Below are positions 11,523 through 22,700 of a stretch of 64,000 nucleotides of DNA, one piece after another; position 1 is the stretch's first letter; each line of letters starts with the position of its first letter. Source of the stretch: Acheta domesticus (taxonomy: Eukaryota > Arthropoda > Insecta > Orthoptera > Gryllidae). The notes below the pieces were generated by a model. That model was not told the origin of the DNA. It saw only the letters and a program-made list of their open reading frames with translations, and made no database searches. The position numbers were made by a program, and so were the translations under genes. The stretch is from the NCBI GenBank assembly GCA_031308135.1, contig JAHLJT010004567.1, positions 33,546,213 to 33,610,212 of the forward strand, in the 5' to 3' direction.

Positions 11523-12540
11523 CAAATAAGTGTTAAGTGTAAATACTACGTAATACTTTTTTCTTTTCTGTGTGCTCTCTGGTGTATATATCTGTAAATA
11601 TCTGTAAAATTGTATGAATTCTTGATTTTGCTAGCAACCAATTTGTATGAAATAAACAATGTAAAAGTTGAGAAAAAAATAATAATATTTTATATGAATG
11701 ATTATTTGCTGTTACGGAATTAGAGTGAAGTGAAATACGGTGTTCTATTCATTATTTGTATTTTTCTTCACACTAGTTGATAGATATTTTTAATTCCACC
11801 CTTACCTGCTTTAATGATGTGATTTGAACGTAACAGCGTTCTGTTAGGTGATTAAACGTAAATATAGAGATATAAATTGTTTTATTGTACTAATAATTTT
11901 TATATTTCAGTAATTATTTTCCTTGTAAAGTTAACGCCCATTAGAATCTAAGGAAAGGCGAATTCAGTCGAATTCATTAATTACTTGATAAATAAAAATG
12001 TTTTAGTGTCGTTTTGGAATGAGTCCTAATAAAATGCACAATGAAAACATATGAATGAAAAAATCCCATGTATGTAAAACAAAACAAACAGAAATGAGTA
12101 AACATTATTTAAAACTGTTTATCAGAAGATGATATGTATTTTTAAAGCATTTGTATATTTTCTCAAATATAAATAATTCATATAAAACTGAAAGAACAAA
12201 TATTAAAAATATAATTATATGTGATGTGATGTATGTTCCGATTTATCAACATACCTCACGCAAATGCTGATAGATTTTGAAGTTCGTGATTATACAATGG
12301 GTTGGATCTAACACGCTGAGTTGGTTGTCCACACGCCACGTACGACTAGTATGCTTTGCGGAATTGCTTCATTACGAGTGCCATTATACCTTTTAATCCA
12401 AGCGCGAATTCAACCAACGATTGCAGTTCACTTTGTTCAGCGTTATTTACTGCAAAACACCAAATAAATGTTACGTAAACGCAAATCCACAAACTGCGCA
12501 AAAAGAGGAAAATCTATGACAGGCATTTTGTTTCCAGGGA
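11523..12540. other. AT-rich stretch, nothing recognised
   Basis: No coding, RNA or repeat signal found. Confidence 0.5.
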
Positions 12541-12720
12541 AGTGTCGAAATAATTAAACGTCAATCACTGTTAGGGCGAATGAACGCCGGTTGCCCCAGC
12601 CACGCGTGCTGGCGGTTGCCGCAACAGCCCCCACCCCATCCCCCAACCACTTTGTTCCACAACCGACTGCCACTCCCACCTGCAGTCACTGCTCCCCAGC
12701 GTCACATTCACATTGTTGTT
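12541..12720. other. Small GC-rich patch
   Basis: A brief C-rich, CpG-containing patch after an AATAATTAAACG motif (12549). Open frames on both strands over the same bases (12571-12768 minus, 12580-12807 plus) have no known domain. Confidence 0.35.
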
Positions 12721-14070
12721 TGTTGGGTTAGGTGTCAAATTCCCCAAATTTGTACGTTTTCTATCCATAGTATGAAAAATTTGATGTTATACTTTTTGTT
12801 CAAGTGACGATGGATTAAAATTTCGTTTATTATAAATATGGGAACATTTTGTTTTATTTATGTAATGTATTTTGCAGATTGCATTCCATTTAACATATAT
12901 CTCTCTTCCCTCCATAAACAACTCTCTTTTCTTTATCGTTTTATGATCTCACGTACTATACATACGAGTACATCACTGCTGAACTCCTTACTTCAATATT
13001 TTACGTTTTTATAATATGTTTTTATAACGTAGTGTAAGGGAGGTAAGGGAGAATTGGAACTGTTTTCGTATATAGAATTTTAATTTTGAAAACTTTTTGG
13101 CTTCGAAAATCACTGTTACATCATGAATCTACAGAAAAATATTCAAACACGTGATATGATTTATGAATTTTGTATAAATTTCCTTCTCATGCAATGTTTT
13201 ACGTCCCAAGTCTTCCATATAATAGGTATTCTTATACATACAAAATATTCAAATATTTATACAGTTAATATTATAATTTGTTAATTTCATTACTAACACT
13301 ATAATTAATTCATTGTCATGACTTTTCTTCGAGTTTAGGGACGATTCAGCAGTTCTTGATGTTCTTACTGTCGTTGTTGAAGTTCTTCTTATTGTTCTTT
13401 TTATGATAATTATTTCGTTTCATTGATCTGGTTCATGCTGACATTCTGGGCAATTAAATATGCTTAGAAAAAGATTTCTGCGTTATTTATCTGAATGCGT
13501 TATTTGTATCTATTGATAGTGTATCTGAGTAAACGGAAATATCATTTCTGCAACTTAGTAGCTTTTAAAGTTGATATTACAATTTTATAGTGGAAAAAAT
13601 TAAATTGGTTATCGGATGACAAAACGCATAAGTTTATGCTTACCTTCGTGTATGATATCAACACTTTTCTACCACTCCCTTTCTATCTGTTATAACTCCA
13701 GTCGGTATAGTAGATATATTTGGAGCCATTATTGAGAAAAAAACCTATTTCAATTTGGTTTTCTCTCAATTCTCCAATGAATTTTGCACCAGTTGCGAAG
13801 TGCTCACTTTTTCATGTGATTATTCTGAGAACAATTTCAAAACGAACTACTCTTCAAAAAAATATCCACAGATAAAGAGGACAGCGGAGAACAGAATGTC
13901 ACGGTGGTAGCGACAAGGCACTTTTGCCTTTGATTCTCATACTGAAACTTCATTTGTTCATGATTCTCATACTGAAACTTCTGCAGCAAATCGACATTAA
14001 GAACAAAACGATAAAATCATGCACACAAAATTATTGATCACGTTTAAGTGACGAAGTTTATAATTGTTTT
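12721..14070. other. AT-rich stretch with one short direct repeat
   Basis: The only structure seen is the 20-bp direct repeat GATTCTCATACTGAAACTTC, present twice with starts 30 bp apart near 13932 and 13962. Confidence 0.5.
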
Positions 14071-14074
14071 GATT

Positions 14075-14308
14075 GGGCGGGATAGTGGCGCAATGGCTTC
14101 GCCTCTTTCTGCTGAGGCATGGGTTCGATCCTTCTTTAATTTGCGGTGAACAAAGCAAGCTAACGGCAGGTTTTATCGGGGTTCTCTCGCTTTCCTTGCC
14201 TCTTGCTTTACCATTTACACATCATTATCGCTATCATCTACTCATTAACGCATCACTCATTAGCATCTGTAGGTCTTGAAGAGTCTATGAACTCCAATAA
14301 ATACTATA
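14075..14308 (+). mobile_element. tRNA-derived SINE (family C)
   Basis: A tRNA-like head carries an A box, TAGTGGCGCAATGG (14083-14096), and a B box, GGTTCGATCC (14122-14131). The body ends in a T/C-rich part with loose CAT/ATC repeats and AATAAATA near 14300. It is followed at once by the 3' half of a SINE-A copy. The head differs from SINE-A and SINE-B, so this is listed as a separate family. Confidence 0.65.
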
Positions 14309-14521
14309 AGTTTGTCCCAGCTGGGGCGGTGCCCCGCTTGTGGGAGATACCTGGTTGAGGGGAAAACCCCGCTAGTCGACGGTAGGTCGGTGCCAGATCT
14401 CGCTATTCAGTGGGGAAACAATCACCACCATCTCCTGAGGAAAGAACACGCACTACACTTACGGGGCTAATTGCGTCTGAAGTTGAAGCGTCCGGAATCA
14501 CGAACAATCAATCAATCAATC
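14309..14521 (+). mobile_element. SINE-A, 5'-truncated copy (3' half)
   Basis: This matches the 3' half of the full SINE-A copy at 49478-50039 (reverse complement): CAGCTGGGGCGGTGCCCCGC, GGGAGATACCTGG, GTCGACGGTAGGTCGG, and an end in a (CAAT)n tail at 14502-14521. It abuts the end of SINE-C. 5' truncation is usual for elements copied by target-primed reverse transcription. Confidence 0.85.
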
Positions 14522-14529
14522 CAATAAAT

Positions 14530-14975
14530 ATAGTTACCTCAGAGTCAGCATTGCCGCTCTCTCTGTAGAGATTCTGACCAGGAGGTTCTAGGGTTCGAGT
14601 CTCGTCTGTGGCGGAATTTTGATTCTACCCACTTGGCTAGTTTGCATTCAATCACTCGTTGCCTGGGGGGAGAATTCTAGCGGCCGGTTGCACTGTTCGA
14701 TAGTTTTACGTCGCTTCTCCGATCAATGGCAGGTGAATACCAAAGCAGTGCCCGAACAATGGACCACTGACCGCGCGCGATCTTTTGTTTCACTTTTTGT
14801 CCTATCTTCTCCCTTATACAGAAACCTACCTGTACTACCACACAAGTCGTCAGAACATTCGAACACTTTGAGCTTCTCCCAGTTGGGATAGTGACCCGCT
14901 AGTGGGAGGTACCTGGGCGAAATACCCCGCAAGGTGACGTGTATGTCGGCGTCGGATCTCACACCCTTGTTTTGC
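14530..14975 (+). mobile_element. SINE-A copy, 3'-shortened
   Basis: The tRNA-like head has a good B box, GGTTCGAGTC (14592-14601). The shared body follows: GAGAATTCTAGCGGCCGG, ATGGACCACTGACCGCGCGC and GGTACCTGG. The copy stops near GGCGTCGGATCTCAC without the CAAT tail. Short open frames on both strands here are SINE shadows. Confidence 0.8.
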
Positions 14976-15120
14976 TTCTGGACGTAAATATAGCTTCACT
15001 ATGCGCACGTTTTGTTGAGCACTCCTTTTGCTTTTAGTTGTAGGAGTAGAGCTGAGGATGTCACTATTTTGTAAGCAATGCAGAAAAATTGCATCTGCGT
15101 TTCGTTTACCGTTGCAAGTA

Positions 15121-15592
15121 TTACTCGTTCACTTTACATTTGCAGACGGCAGAATTAGGAACTATTGTTGTTTCGAAAGTGAAGGCCCGAAAACACAACC
15201 GAAAATACACGAGTGGTCCCGATGTCAATCAGAATCTGACCAATCAGCTGTCTCCGAAGGCAGCACAAGTGCTACGGACACAGCTGATGAATTATGACTG
15301 ACAGTGAGCTGGAGTCGCGCTCTTAAATGATTAAGGTAATATACAATAAAATATATCACACCACACACTATTCACAACATTCACGCACAATATTTTTATT
15401 TCTTCTTTGCACTTATCTACTGCTTAACGGTTATGTTCTTGACGCGCCGAGGATCTGTGTGCTGCTCACCGCCATCTATATCATATTAAACAGTCAGTAT
15501 CTACTGCAGACGCGCGTTTCTCATTCAGTCGGCGGTGACCTCATGTAAACAGATCGCAGCGCTCCGTCGGCAAATGTAAAGTGAACGAGTAA
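15121..15592. mobile_element. MITE with about 30-bp terminal inverted repeats and TA target duplication
   Basis: The left end TTACTCGTTCACTTTACATT continues TGCAGACGG. The reverse complement of the right end matches it at all but one of about 29 bases. Both ends are flanked by TA (15119-15120 and 15593-15594), the target of Tc1/mariner-type transposases. The 472-bp element has no transposase; open frames inside it (15028-15301 and 15327-15548) are short and unrecognised. Assignment to Tc1/mariner rests on the TA only. Confidence 0.8.
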
Positions 15593-15594
15593 TA

Positions 15595-16284
15595 TGTTTT
15601 CTATAAATCGGGAAAGAAATATCTAGTTTTTCAAATGTTGCAAATCTCGCGCTTTTTAAAATTTTATTATTATATCTTCCTTATCTTTTATTAAGACCAT
15701 AGCATTTGACGATCCCGGAATCAATTAATAAATACATAAAATATGTTTTGGGTTATATTGTATTAATGGTTACATTTGGACTTCAGACTATGATTGAATG
15801 AAGGTAAGACAATAATAAAGTATGCCGATATATTACGAAAACCGGGGAATGGAATAAGGAGTTACCAACTTCAGGTTAGAAATAAATTGTGACAACTATA
15901 TCGCGCACTCGCAGTGAGTTGATACAATTTCACGATTTCACTTTTATCTGTGAATCCGTTTGCGACAAAGTGTCAGTGACCTTAGGTATTTTTTTATGTT
16001 CAGTGAAAGAATGTTGATGCAAATGGTGGGTTCTGGCGTCCCTCGAAGCCTCAAACCTACAATGAAAACAAACGCTCTTTGTGAGATTCCAACCCGCGAC
16101 ACTTCGCTCCACGTCGAACGACCGTCCGTTGCATAACCTGAGACGACCAACTCTGCCTCTCCAATCATACATTTTCCTTCGCGTCTGCCCAGATGTAATT
16201 AAAACCGTTGCACACGCTTCCGTAACCCTTTATCATTGCTGTAGAATTTCAGCGCTGCCGTCGAGTCGCGGTCTCCGCCAGGTT
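15595..16284. other. AT-rich stretch, nothing recognised
   Basis: No recognised feature; overlapping short open frames near 15930-16290 on both strands carry no domain. Confidence 0.45.
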
Positions 16285-16751
16285 CAGGGTTGACAGATAT
16301 GTTGCGAGCTCTTTCTCCAACACTACTACGGAATTTCCCTAAAAAACTCCCCAATGAAAGAAAATTACCCAAATTTGAAACGAAATATATTTTCCAAATT
16401 ATGGATAAACGAAATGAGCTGCTCCTCTTGCTGTCCTCTTAAATTTAATAATTCAAATTTGGTTGATGATCTTTTGAGCTGCTCGAAACTCTATATCTTC
16501 ATTTTTCTCATGTTTTTCTTTTTCTACGCCTTTCTTTTCTTTGTATCTTTTCGACATATAAAAATTAAAGAGAGAATAACGTCTATTGTTTCATTTTATT
16601 CATAATCATTCAGAGAATAATATTTCTACCTCGACTCTGGATGAAAATAATACCCCCAAACATTTTCCCGTCCTTTTATGTTCCCCATTCTTTCCCCACA
16701 ACAAAAAAAATCCCCATTTTGGGGAAAAAATTACCCAATCTGTCAACCCTG
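16285..16751. mobile_element. Possible hAT-like non-autonomous element
   Basis: CAGGGTTGACAGAT at 16285-16298 is repeated exactly in reverse at 16738-16751. A CAGGG start fits hAT-type terminal repeats. Both ends continue with related TACCCAA or TTCCCCA motifs. No 8-bp target duplication is seen, which lowers confidence. Confidence 0.5.
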
Positions 16752-17221
16752 CCCTCCGGGTCGCACTTTCCCAAGGTGTCCGCGGTGCCGCACGACGCGG
16801 CGTGGCGGTGCGCGATTAACCCGGGCGTGCTCGCAACAGATCTGTGACATTCAAGCTAGGGAAATTTTGTGTTTCTGAATTATTGCAATGCATTAGGCGT
16901 CTGATATTTCATGTATTCCTTTATTGTACTTTTCTGAGAACGCCTGGCCTTCTATTTTTATTTTTTCGATGGGTCATTTCCCGTGAGAATGCTAAAACGT
17001 GATCACTGCGCTGCACAATATCTGTCAGATACGTTGTGCAGACTGGCACCAGGGCATTGTGAGCTCCTGGCGTAAGCGGTACGTATCACGATATTATTTT
17101 CAGGCGTGTCTATGAAGAGTCTACGATTTATTAACAATTGCATTGAGAGACATGTACAAACCAAATAAAATACGTATTTCAGTCAATAAAGTTTCAGACT
17201 ATTCCCATTCATAACACTAGG
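16752..17221. other. Short GC-rich patch then AT-rich DNA
   Basis: CpG-rich sequence at 16752-16830 passes into AT-rich DNA. No gene or repeat was recognised. Confidence 0.4.
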
Positions 17222-17560
17222 CGATTACCGGAGCAGTACCCTAACAAACGCGCCACGGACCGCGCGCGATCTTTCCTTCCTCTTCATTGTCCTATCCTCT
17301 CCTCTTACACACACCCTTACACTAATGTGCACTACACTTCCACACATGCTGGGAGACCGGTCGGGAGCTTACAGCTTGTCCCGGCTGAGGCGGTGCCCCG
17401 ATGGTGGGAGATACCTGGTTGAGGAGAAACCCCGCTAGTCGACGGTAAGTCGGCGCCAGATCTCGCCATCCAGCGGGAAAAAGATCATCGTTACCTCCCG
17501 AGAAAAACATGCACTACACTTACGGGAAACACGAACCAATCAATCAATCAATCAACCCAT
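17222..17560 (+). mobile_element. SINE-A, 5'-truncated copy with (CAAT)n tail
   Basis: It starts inside the body at GGAGCAGTACCCTAACAAAC and runs through CCACGGACCGCGCGCGATC, the pyrimidine-rich middle, GGTGGGAGATACCTGG and GTCGACGGTAAGTCGG to an end of about four CAAT units (17538-17556). It is closely similar to the 3' two-thirds of the copy at 49478-50039. Confidence 0.9.
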
Positions 17561-17900
17561 TCATGAAAAGTGTCAGTTACATCTGAGAGGTACATTGCGG
17601 GCACTGGCGTGAGTCTACCTATTGCGGGCACTCCCGGTTTGAAAAGAGGCAATAGCGGCGACCGGCGCGGTCTTTCGCTTTGCACTCCAATGCGCGAAAT
17701 TACTCGCGGCGGCGCAAACTCCGGGTTTAGAGATCAAATTATGCTCGGAACGAGGCGCTCCGCCCCGCCCCCCCGCCCCCCCCCCCCGCCGCGTAAACAC
17801 GGGAGCGGGGGTCCTCCGAGGAAAAAGCCAATTGCGGCGGTGTCGCGCTCCCGCGGTGCGTGGCTGCAACTCCGCGCTCGTTAATATTTCATGAACCTGT
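17561..17900. other. CpG island with poly-C tract
   Basis: GC- and CpG-rich block with a C run interrupted by G at about 17764-17793. AT cores GAAATTACTCG (17696), CAAATTATGC (17734) and CCAATTGCGG (17829) lie inside it. Open frames on both strands over the same bases are low-complexity. Confidence 0.5.
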
Positions 17901-19665
17901 TGAACGATACCGCCACAGAATGCTTAACCGATTCGGAAGCCTTAAAAATTGAAGGGGGGAGGAAGTTTCAATTATCCGCACGTTCGGATGCGTACTTGAG
18001 TTTTAATGGAAAGGTAGTAGACATTTCGTAACTGTAGCAAAGAAGTCGCGTTGTAGTATTTGTTGTTAAGTACCAATTAATGTTTGAAAAGTAGTTTAAA
18101 AGCGTAGCCGCTAAGCACATTAATAGTGATGGGAACCGTCAAGAAGAATACAGAAAATAAGCAAATTGAAATGAATCGCCTGTGAAAATCTTTACATTTA
18201 TAAATAGGACCAAGATGCTTAGGATCTAAAAATGTTAGAAATATGCAAGATTTTATGACCTAAAAAACTTGCCTAAAATCTAATGACCTAAAAAATACGA
18301 AAACATTACCATAAATATGACTCAAACATTTTTTGGTTCACTTTTCGAAACCTTCAAAATGTTGCTGTGTAAATAACCATTATATTAAAAATATAATTTT
18401 AAAATCTGGCACATTCACAATTTACCTCTTTTTCGGCACCCCATGAAGACCTGCTTAAGTTATTTATAGAAACGATTGACCTTTGCAAAAAACCTGAAAA
18501 AACCTAAGCCTTGGCATCTGGTGTTGTATTTTTAGCCTGTATACCTTACTCTCCTAATGTACATACATATGTAGACTATTTATAGGAAAGACAGACAATA
18601 ATTGGATATAAGTGCCAGCTGATGCACATTAGTCTTCAACAAGAGATGTAATGAAATACAACTGATAGAGGCGTCCCGGTGACACTGCAAGAACGTGCAT
18701 GTTTGAATTTGTTCTATGGCCACCTCAAGCGATTCAGAAGAAAATCAATTCCCATTTTATGTACTATGGACCATTTAAAATCAAACAAATAGCTTAGATA
18801 ACTCTTCTTAATACATTGGAAAATTGCCTTTTTTCACCTAGATGGCCAAAATTGCACACTGGGCAGTAGCTGATTTTCACCGTGACCTACATAGCTGGAT
18901 TGAATTGAAGACCTCGGGGCAATAACATGCTATGTTACTATACGTAAGTTTTGAGAAAAAGGAAAGTAAAGGTTTAGCCATTGCATTCTACACATTGGGA
19001 TAAAGAACATTAATTTATGAATTACACCAACATCTTGCTACGAATCTTCAAAATAAAAATCCAAAATCTAGATACAGCTATGGGGCGTCGAAATACACTA
19101 ATATCTTTATTCGTAAACAGAAAGTACTACGACATTCTGTCATGCATAATGCCTGTGCTCTTCCCTCTGATGTAACTTTATATGCACTCCTCATCTCCCA
19201 GAGATTTCTTTTATTCATTTTGTTGAATTTCAACTTATTGTTGTCACAGAAGATATTGCTGTGATTCTAATTTGTGCCAATTTTAAAAATAATTCATGAT
19301 AACTTTGTGTTTTGTTTTTCTTTGATTTCTTTCATTTTTAGTGTCAATGGTATTGTCATAGTGTAATTTTTGTTTTGCTTTCTACGCGTATCCAATTGTA
19401 TATTGTTCTGTGGTCACGACTTTGTTTTTTTTTTTCGAAATCTTCAGGAGAGCCACCATCCCACGAGAATCTCTCCACAACCGATATAAGATTGCGGTTA
19501 AGTATAATCACATGCCGACGACGTAGTAATATGCTGAGAGGAAATGAACACTTTGCAATAAACCATTGAGGAAATGGAAAATGATGCTAAGCCTGAAATT
19601 TCGAGATTTCAGAAAATTTCTGATTTCCAGAAAAGAAGGGAAAGTCCCACAAAACAAATTTAAAA
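17901..19665. other. AT-rich stretch, nothing recognised
   Basis: About 1.7 kb without recognised coding sequence, RNA gene or repeat. Confidence 0.5.
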
Positions 19666-19669
19666 TTGA

Positions 19670-20336
19670 TAATAGTAACAGTAACAGAAGCAGTCCCTCA
19701 TTTCAAATACTTAGGGGTGACACCACAAACAAGTGGTAGAAGCTTTCCCAAACACAGTGCAGTTTAGAGAAAACCTCTCAAGCAATGACTGCCATCAATG
19801 AAATCAAGTTTGTTAGGTTTTTGGGCGTAAACAAAGCTCTGAAGCTTTTTCAAGGAAAAAGTCTTACCAGCCATTACTCACGGTATTGATAACATCTGAG
19901 AAAAACTCACAAAGGAAAATCTATACGACCTGGGAAAAGTGAAATCCACGTATCTAAAACGGTCATTGGTCATATCTAAAAGAACAAGATCTAGACTGGC
20001 ATATGTACTTTCCCAGGAAGCATTATTAATAGAGGATCTCATACTACAATTTCTCCTGCCAAATACTAAGAGAGAGGAATCAATCCTAGAAAGCCTGAAA
20101 AAGAAAAGAGAAGAAATATGACAAGAGTTTTACATGACTGAAGCAATGTGTAACAGAAACTGGATGTCGGCACGAGGTCCGCAGTGCATGATTTTCACCA
20201 TCTGATGTATAAAGTCCACGATGCAGAGGAAACCTGCGTATGCGAACTCTGCAGAAACACCTGCGATCAATACCATATCCAGCAGTGTAAAGAAACACGG
20301 CCGTCAATCAACCAGTACGCACGGATGAACGTGTAA
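19670..20336 (+). pseudogene. Decayed non-LTR retrotransposon ORF2, reverse transcriptase C-terminal part
   Basis: Three frames join into one protein end. From 19696 the frame reads HFKYLGVT, the block just after the reverse transcriptase palm in many LINE proteins, and then stops. From about 19930 it reads LGKVKSTYLKRSL, then SRLAYVLSQEALLIEDL, and stops at 20119. From 20193 a third frame reads FHHLMYKVHDAEETCVCELC and on to a cysteine/histidine cluster (C-x-C-x2-C-x3-C-x3-H-x3-C), ending at the stop 20334-20336. Stops and frame shifts show that it is dead. I recognise the block order from insect LINE proteins but cannot name the clade. Confidence 0.75.
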
Positions 20337-20490
20337 ATGTGCGATTTAGTGATGGTCTTTTACCGTGCTATTTATGTTCTTTTATTCTCTGTAAACAAGA
20401 GATTGCACACGTGTGCGTTTTTCAGTGTAATAAAAATATAGTCAAATGTTAATGCAAATATAATCTCAAATGTTAAAATAAATAAATTAT
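20337..20490 (+). mobile_element. 3' tail of the decayed LINE
   Basis: Untranslated sequence after the last frame ends in AATAAATAAAT near 20480, as expected for a retrotransposon tail. The exact end is uncertain. Confidence 0.5.
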
Positions 20491-21918
20491 CCTGGACCGA
20501 AGGAGCATGCAAAGCTGTCAAAATACTCAGTTTCTTCCGATTAGTGCCTCAAAAGGAAAAACTAAGAGAAACTTACATTACATTAGCTATCGAAATACCA
20601 TTATCAGGGTAAACATACTGAGATGCAATATGAACGCTCAATTATGGCGTGCATACATCGACGATAATCTGATCACTCTACACACGGATTAAATTCTCTT
20701 GATTCTAGGACCGTCTGTGATTTAAAAAAATGTTTGTTTCATTAGCAATGCAAAACAAATTGCATGGGATCAATTCCTCGATGTATTTGCTTTACAGTTA
20801 CGTTTGTTTTGCGGAACTATATACGAGCTTCGAAGAGGGTTCTATTCGGATTAGACTGTTGACTACAGACATAAAATAAGTCTGATTAAGAGACATTCTT
20901 TTAGCTCTGCCATCTATGTTTTAGCTCTGACATCTCTGACATGTGTATTCCTCAGGAAGTATTCTTGGATTTTGGATTTAGGAATGAATATGAGACAAAA
21001 AATGTGGTTTATTACTACTTTCTGAAAGAAAAAGCTTTGACTGTTGCATATTTAATAACATACTTAATAAATTTTACAGAAGAATGTAGAAATCCTATCC
21101 TACTAATAACTAAGGGAATAAACTTTTTTTGCAAGTGGTTTTGGTGTATAAAATTTCTATTATGTATAGACCAATCTTAAAGCTCATAAAATTTTATGTA
21201 TGTCAGAATATATCAGGATACCCTAAATACTTACAGTGCCATATCACCAGTAATTCAAACAGTTCTGAATTCAATATATATTTCTGTCGAAAAATATATG
21301 TCTGATGTACAACTTATATATTTGCAAGCAACTATTACAATTACATTTATCACCTACAACATTTCAGTTAACTGTATTGATTTGGGTTTTAACTCAACCA
21401 TCCTTTTTTTCTACTTTGTCCTTTATTTTTTCTGAATTTGTTTCGTTAAAATTAGTCGTGTACCTCACGGATTTATTTATCGTAAATTATTCATTTTAAT
21501 TTTTTATAAAACTATATAAAATATAATGAGCACTTGCAAATATATACCTTATCTTTCTAAACAGCATATACATAACCTGCACGTCTCCAAACATTGGACA
21601 GGCTCCCGCTTGTGAAATTATTCAACAATTTGTATGTAGGTGCAAAAGAGTTACTGAAACTAATATTGATATTATTATACTTAAAATAATAGTATCGTTA
21701 ATGAACTACAAAGCGCTTGTCGAGTAGTCGAAAAGTGACAAATTTAAAAACGAGAGATTTATTAATTTATCTATTCTAACGCAAATTTACAACTGTTCTC
21801 AAACAATGTTACATATTTCGTTAGCACTAAAAGAAATTCAATATATTGATAGTGGCAGAAAAGGTGCTTCATTGACTTCTCTTAACTGCGAAAAATATTA
21901 TTAATTCAGAAAAGATCT
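20491..21918. other. AT-rich stretch, nothing recognised
   Basis: Several 60-80-residue frames are open by chance in AT-rich DNA (20941-21499). They have no recognisable domain. Confidence 0.5.
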
Positions 21919-22018
21919 TTTGTCTTTACAGGGCCATTAAAACACCCAGAGGAAGACGGCAAAGAAATTCCCACGAACATCATTACCGCTACCGCAAACT
22001 CGAAAATAAAATATTAAT
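21919..22018 (+). other. Possible terminal coding exon
   Basis: A pyrimidine-rich tract and acceptor-like TTTTGTCTTTACAG end at 21931. The following sequence is open in two frames. One reads PLKHPEEDGKEIPTNIITAT and then a few more residues to a stop at 22013-22015. The other reads AIKTPRGRRQRNSHEHHYRY and continues to a stop at about 22034. Base composition is less AT-rich than around it. There is no donor, no partner exon in view and no family match, so this is only a candidate. Confidence 0.2.
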
Positions 22019-22147
22019 CGAAGTCAATAAATAAGTATTACCTATACATAGTATTATTTGTAATTAATATTTTTAGTTTCTGTCTACCTTTTCAATTATG
22101 TCAATTATGTTGGTCCATCATTTAAAAGAAACAACAATTCTTGAAAC

Positions 22148-22336
22148 AATAGTTTTATACAATATTAAATGAAATACATAGTATTCACAACGTTTCGGAA
22201 ATTACTGGTTATTACTAGCCGTTTTATATAATATTATATTTATTTGTTTTGTCACCTGATGATGGAAACCAGTAATTTCCGAAACGTTATGAATACTACG
22301 TATTTCATTTAATATTGTACAAAACTGTTATATCTA
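22148..22336. mobile_element. Inverted pair of Penelope-type element ends
   Basis: The left arm (22148-22210) and right arm (22264-22336) are reverse complements over about 60 bp with few mismatches. They share ACAATATTAAATGAAATAC, GTATTCA and AACGTTTCGGAAATTACTGG. The right arm includes a hammerhead-like core; the left arm stops just before its CTGATGA. About 50 bp of AT-rich DNA lies between. Penelope-like elements often leave inverted, truncated terminal copies, so this is my first reading. A simple foldback element is the alternative. Confidence 0.55.
22256..22302 (+). ncRNA. Hammerhead-like ribozyme core
   Basis: CTGATGA (22256-22262) is followed by GGAAA (22264-22268) pairing with TTTCC (22276-22280), then GAAA (22281-22284), a short CGT/ACG step and TA. 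This is the linear order of a type I hammerhead. Points against activity: one unpaired T between CTGATGA and stem II, a stem III of only about 3 bp, and no obvious stem I pairing. Minimal hammerheads of this kind are known from Penelope-like elements. Confidence 0.4.
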
Positions 22337-22439
22337 GAATTTTTCTGACTTTTAAATGATAGACTAACATAATTGATATATAGTATAAATATTTTTTTAT
22401 TAATGCAGTATTCAAGTGCATAAGATAACGGAATGAGAG

Positions 22440-22700
22440 ATAACTGCCATTGTTGGGTTTAGTGGCAGCGCGCTCTCGTAATTGCGCAGCGGGAACCGTT
22501 CCAGCGCGATCGCCGGGGCCTCTCGCGAGGCATCGCTGGGCGCGGAGGGCGGAGTGGAGCGGGGCGGGGCGCGGAGTGGAGTGGCGGGGCGGGGCAGCGA
22601 TTCGTTGGAGCGTGGGCAATCCGCTCGCCCGCGGCCGCAGAGAGGCTGACCGGGCGCGCGGGCCCTCGGTTTGCGCGCGCCGCCGCCACTCGCGAGGAGG
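22440..22700. other. CpG island
   Basis: Dense CpG with GGGGCGGGGC-type runs. It contains GCGCTCTCGTAATTGCGC (22469-22486), whose CGCTCTCG(T/C)AATT core recurs at 40532-40547 in another island. Open frames on both strands are mutual shadows. Confidence 0.5.
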
